From positions 1,427,069 to 1,491,068 of the forward strand of contig NZ_CP040093.1 of assembly GCF_006016075.1 (NCBI RefSeq): a stretch of 64,000 nt of DNA. The letters run 5' to 3'. Position numbers and translations under genes: made by a program. How positions within the stretch are numbered: the first letter of the stretch is position 1; every line of letters starts with the position of its first letter. A model generated the notes under the pieces. That model was not told the DNA's origin and searched no databases. It saw only the letters and a program-made list of their open reading frames with translations. Positions 62,118 to 64,000 of this stretch are shown one piece after another. This DNA is from Caloramator sp. E03. Its GTDB lineage: Bacteria; Bacillota; Clostridia; Clostridiales; Caloramatoraceae.

Positions 62118-62728
62118 ATTATTCTCTTTACCTTGTAACCGATAGAAAAATATTAAATGGGAAGGATATCTTTAAAGCCGTTGAAGAAGCTATAAAAGGA
62201 GGAGTTACTATAGTTCAGCTCCGCGAAAAAGATATATCAAGCCTTGAATTTTATAATATAGCAATTAAAATGAAAAAGCTTACAAGTTATTATAATATTC
62301 CTCTTATAATAAATGATAGGCTTGACATTGCTCTATCCGTTGATGCTGACGGACTTCATATAGGGCAGGAAGATTTACCCCTTAAAGTTGCAAGAAAATT
62401 AATTGGCGATAAAATATTGGGGTATTCTGTCAGTAGCATTGAAGAAGCAATATATGGAGAAGAAAGCGGAGCTGATTACCTTGGTGCAGGTCCCGTGTAT
62501 CCAACTTTAAGCAAAGCTGATGCTAAAGCTCCTATTGGAGTAGAAACACTTAAAAAGATAAAAGATAGTGTTTCGATTCCCGTTGTTGGAATCGGCGGAA
62601 TAGGAATTTCAAATATAGAAGAAGTTAAAAAAACAAATATAGATGGTATCTCTTTAATATCTTCAATATTGGGAAGCAGCTCCATTGAAGAGGCTTCCAG
62701 AAAGTTAATAAGCCTTTGGAGAAAATAG
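62108..62728 (+). CDS. thiE: thiamine phosphate synthase
   Basis: 206 residues, TIM barrel. YLVTDRKILNGKDIFKAVEE, VQLREKDISS, INDRLDIALSVDADGLHIGQ, GAGPVYPTLSKADAKAPIG and VGIGGIG. Joins HMP-PP with thiazole phosphate. The ATG is in the thiM end with GGAGG upstream. Confidence 0.95.
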   Translation: MPIDYSLYLVTDRKILNGKDIFKAVEEAIKGGVTIVQLREKDISSLEFYNIAIKMKKLTSYYNIPLIINDRLDIALSVDADGLHIGQEDLPLKVARKLIGDKILGYSVSSIEEAIYGEESGADYLGAGPVYPTLSKADAKAPIGVETLKKIKDSVSIPVVGIGGIGISNIEEVKKTNIDGISLISSILGSSSIEEASRKLISLWRK

Positions 62729-62800
62729 AATTTTCCAATATCGAACCTTTTCTATAAAATTGCATAATATAATCTTGTACTAATCTTTTTGAGGTATAAC

Positions 62801-63412
62801 ATGGATTTTATTTCTGTTTTTCTTTTTGCAGTCTCTACAAGCACCGATAATTTTATTATTGGATTAAGTTATGGGATTTTAAAAATCAAAATCAATATAA
62901 TGAGCAATTTAATTATAGCCTTCATCTCTTGTATTGGTACTTTTATTTCAATGCTAATTGGAAAAACATTCGTAAACTATATTCCTTCAATTTATTCAAA
63001 TTATTTAGGGAGTGTATTGCTAATATTACTTGGATTATATATGTTAATAGGCTCTTTAAAGAAAAAAAGCCTTGCTTCTTGTGATAAAGGTAAAAAAAAC
63101 AATTACTATGAAAATTTTATTGAACATCCTGAAATAATTGACTCAAACAATTCTAAAAACATTGAATTTAAAGAGTCAATCCTCTTAGGCATCATACTAT
63201 GCATAAATAACTTTGGCCTTGGTATTGGTGCAAGCATTACTGGATTAAATATATATTTAACATCCTTTTGTTCAATGATATTTAGCATAGTATTTATTAA
63301 ATTAGGCTTTTATATTGGTAACAAATCTCTTCCTAAAAATTTGTCAAACTGTTGTGAGATTGTATCATCATTAATAATAATCATTCTTGGAATATACGAA
63401 TTAATTATATAA
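62801..63412 (+). CDS. ytaF: sporulation membrane protein YtaF (MntP-like)
   Basis: 203 residues from the ATG at 62801 (GAGGTATAAC upstream). Six membrane helices in two repeats with conserved Asp/Asn (STSTDNFIIGLSYGI, CINNFGLGIGASITG). Related to the MntP manganese efflux family; known as a sporulation protein in Bacillus. Confidence 0.87.
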   Translation: MDFISVFLFAVSTSTDNFIIGLSYGILKIKINIMSNLIIAFISCIGTFISMLIGKTFVNYIPSIYSNYLGSVLLILLGLYMLIGSLKKKSLASCDKGKKNNYYENFIEHPEIIDSNNSKNIEFKESILLGIILCINNFGLGIGASITGLNIYLTSFCSMIFSIVFIKLGFYIGNKSLPKNLSNCCEIVSSLIIIILGIYELII

Positions 63413-63465
63413 AATATTCATATTGTCCACAAACCATTTTTGTGTTAGGAACTTTTTCAGCAGTC

Positions 63466-63492
63466 TAAAACAGGTTTTGAACCTGTTTTTTA
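63466..63492 (+). terminator. intrinsic terminator
   Basis: AAACAGGTT-TTG-AACCTGTTT followed by TTTA. Confidence 0.88.
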
Positions 63493-63511
63493 TTCATAAT
63501 ATAGTGAACTA

Positions 63512-63537
63512 CCCCACTTATAGAAGTGGGGATTTTT
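63512..63537 (+). terminator. second hairpin with T-run
   Basis: CCCCACTT-ATAG-AAGTGGGG then ATTTTTG. Works as a terminator on paper; a similar hairpin occurs at ends of some IS200/IS605-type elements, but no such element is seen. Confidence 0.6.
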
Positions 63538-63623
63538 GTCGCTAATTAGTTAAAAAGATTGTTTTGTGTCATTTTTTGTCATACAACATAATATATATCA
63601 GAACAATATATTGAGGTGATAAT

Positions 63624-63923
63624 GTGAGAAATTGTGGATATAGCTGCCATGTACACCGTTTCTCTGGTTGTACTACAGTCTGCAAATGCCACAGTCATTA
63701 TTATAACTGCATATCCGACACTAACGAAAACTGTAGATGCCACAAACACTGTCTATACGGCAAAACTGATTCTGCCTGCGGTCACTGCCATGAGTTTAAA
63801 TTTTTAACCTGCTTTGATATTCCTATATGGGGTGGACGCCATATTCACTATTACTGTGGAATTACAAAAAAAGAAAAGGGACACCGCCACTATATAATGG
63901 GCTATACGCTTAAGGATTGTTAA
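63624..63923 (+). CDS. YmaF-family His/Cys-rich protein
   Basis: 99 residues, GTG start with GAGGTGAT upstream. Dense in His and Cys: CHVHRFSGCTTVCKCHSHYY, CRCHKHCLYG, CGHCHEF, GGRHIHYYCG, KGHRHYIMG. Likely binds several metal ions; function unknown (YmaF family in Bacillus). Confidence 0.82.
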   Translation: MRNCGYSCHVHRFSGCTTVCKCHSHYYNCISDTNENCRCHKHCLYGKTDSACGHCHEFKFLTCFDIPIWGGRHIHYYCGITKKEKGHRHYIMGYTLKDC

Positions 63924-63940
63924 TTAATTCAAAAATATTA

Positions 63941-63975
63941 AAAGCGCCAATGCATTAAATGTTTTGGCGCTTTCC
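63941..63975 (+). terminator. intrinsic terminator
   Basis: AAAGCGCCAA/TTGGCGCTTT stem with a 13-nt loop; a short T-run within the stem end. Confidence 0.75.
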
Positions 63976-64000
63976 TCATTTAGCAGCAGGAAACTCCCAC

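Noticed and set aside
63512-63537. End of an IS200/IS605 element
   Set aside because: The hairpin shape is suggestive, but no transposase, TnpB or second end lies within the window.

Overview
This is a low-GC, AT-rich chromosomal segment from an anaerobic, endospore-forming Firmicute, most likely a Clostridiaceae relative; a Caloramator-like genus is only a guess. The evidence is the Firmicute order tadA - SRP RNA (large, Alu-bearing type) - dnaX - yaaK - recR, the spore genes (cotJABC, a gerA-type receptor operon, ytaF, a spo0E-like gene), the anaerobe gene hcp with an Fnr-type regulator, and the SD-rich, AT-rich gene style.

Left arm (1-7,175, mostly minus strand): a NERD-domain protein cut by the window edge, a small orphan, recR, ybaB/yaaK, dnaX, the SRP RNA and tRNA-Ser(GGA) behind a near-consensus sigma-A promoter, cotJABC, tRNA-Ser(CGA), tadA and a coiled-coil protein. 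cotJABC sits between two serine tRNAs that elsewhere lie close to the SRP RNA.

Integrated element (about 7,208-19,986, 12.8 kb): a site-specific element in tRNA-Arg(CCU). The right junction holds a complete tRNA whose 3' half came from the element; the displaced host 3' half and the old terminator lie at the left junction. Both ends carry the same TTGCAGTAC double repeat, the likely integrase arm sites. Contents are a tyrosine integrase coupled to a Uma2-type nuclease, divergent XRE regulators around an operator/promoter region, an excisionase-like HTH protein, several small genes, an SPP1-like replication block (initiator with iterons inside its gene, G39P-like loader, DnaB helicase), a truncated primase tail and a sigma factor. 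I found no capsid, packaging, lysis or conjugation gene, so it is a phage satellite-like island or a replication-competent prophage remnant. The element is full of short hairpins whose arms differ but whose centres are often AT-only (AAATTT, AAAT, ATTT). This is the most unusual signal in the window.

Middle (20,100-37,300): hcp with a ferredoxin partner and a divergent HcpR-like regulator with an Fnr-type dyad at about -41.5 of hcp; signal peptidase I; a DUF2156 protein; small spore-type and orphan proteins; a DUF4397 protein; ogt; MATE and MFS transporters; a metallophosphoesterase lacking two metal-ligand histidines paired with an unknown protein; DUF5317, HD-GYP and DUF362 genes; a 26-residue hydrophobic peptide inside an inverted-repeat leader; and a REPIN-like palindrome.

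Spore-surface and germination block (37,395-48,695): a YVTN-propeller protein, two carboxypeptidase-regulatory-domain proteins and a 1,139-residue DUF11-type protein, all without signal peptides and some behind sigma-K-like promoters, followed by a gerA-gerC-small-gerB operon. I infer mother-cell-made spore surface proteins.

Right arm (48,700-64,000): TPM and LemA proteins; a LacI-regulated sugar ABC importer with a GH65 phosphorylase; a Spo0E-like peptide; tandem DegT aminotransferases; a ferritin-like protein; a TPP riboswitch with thiD-thiM-thiE; ytaF; and a His/Cys-rich YmaF protein. Several convergent pairs end in one shared hairpin that supplies both stop codons.
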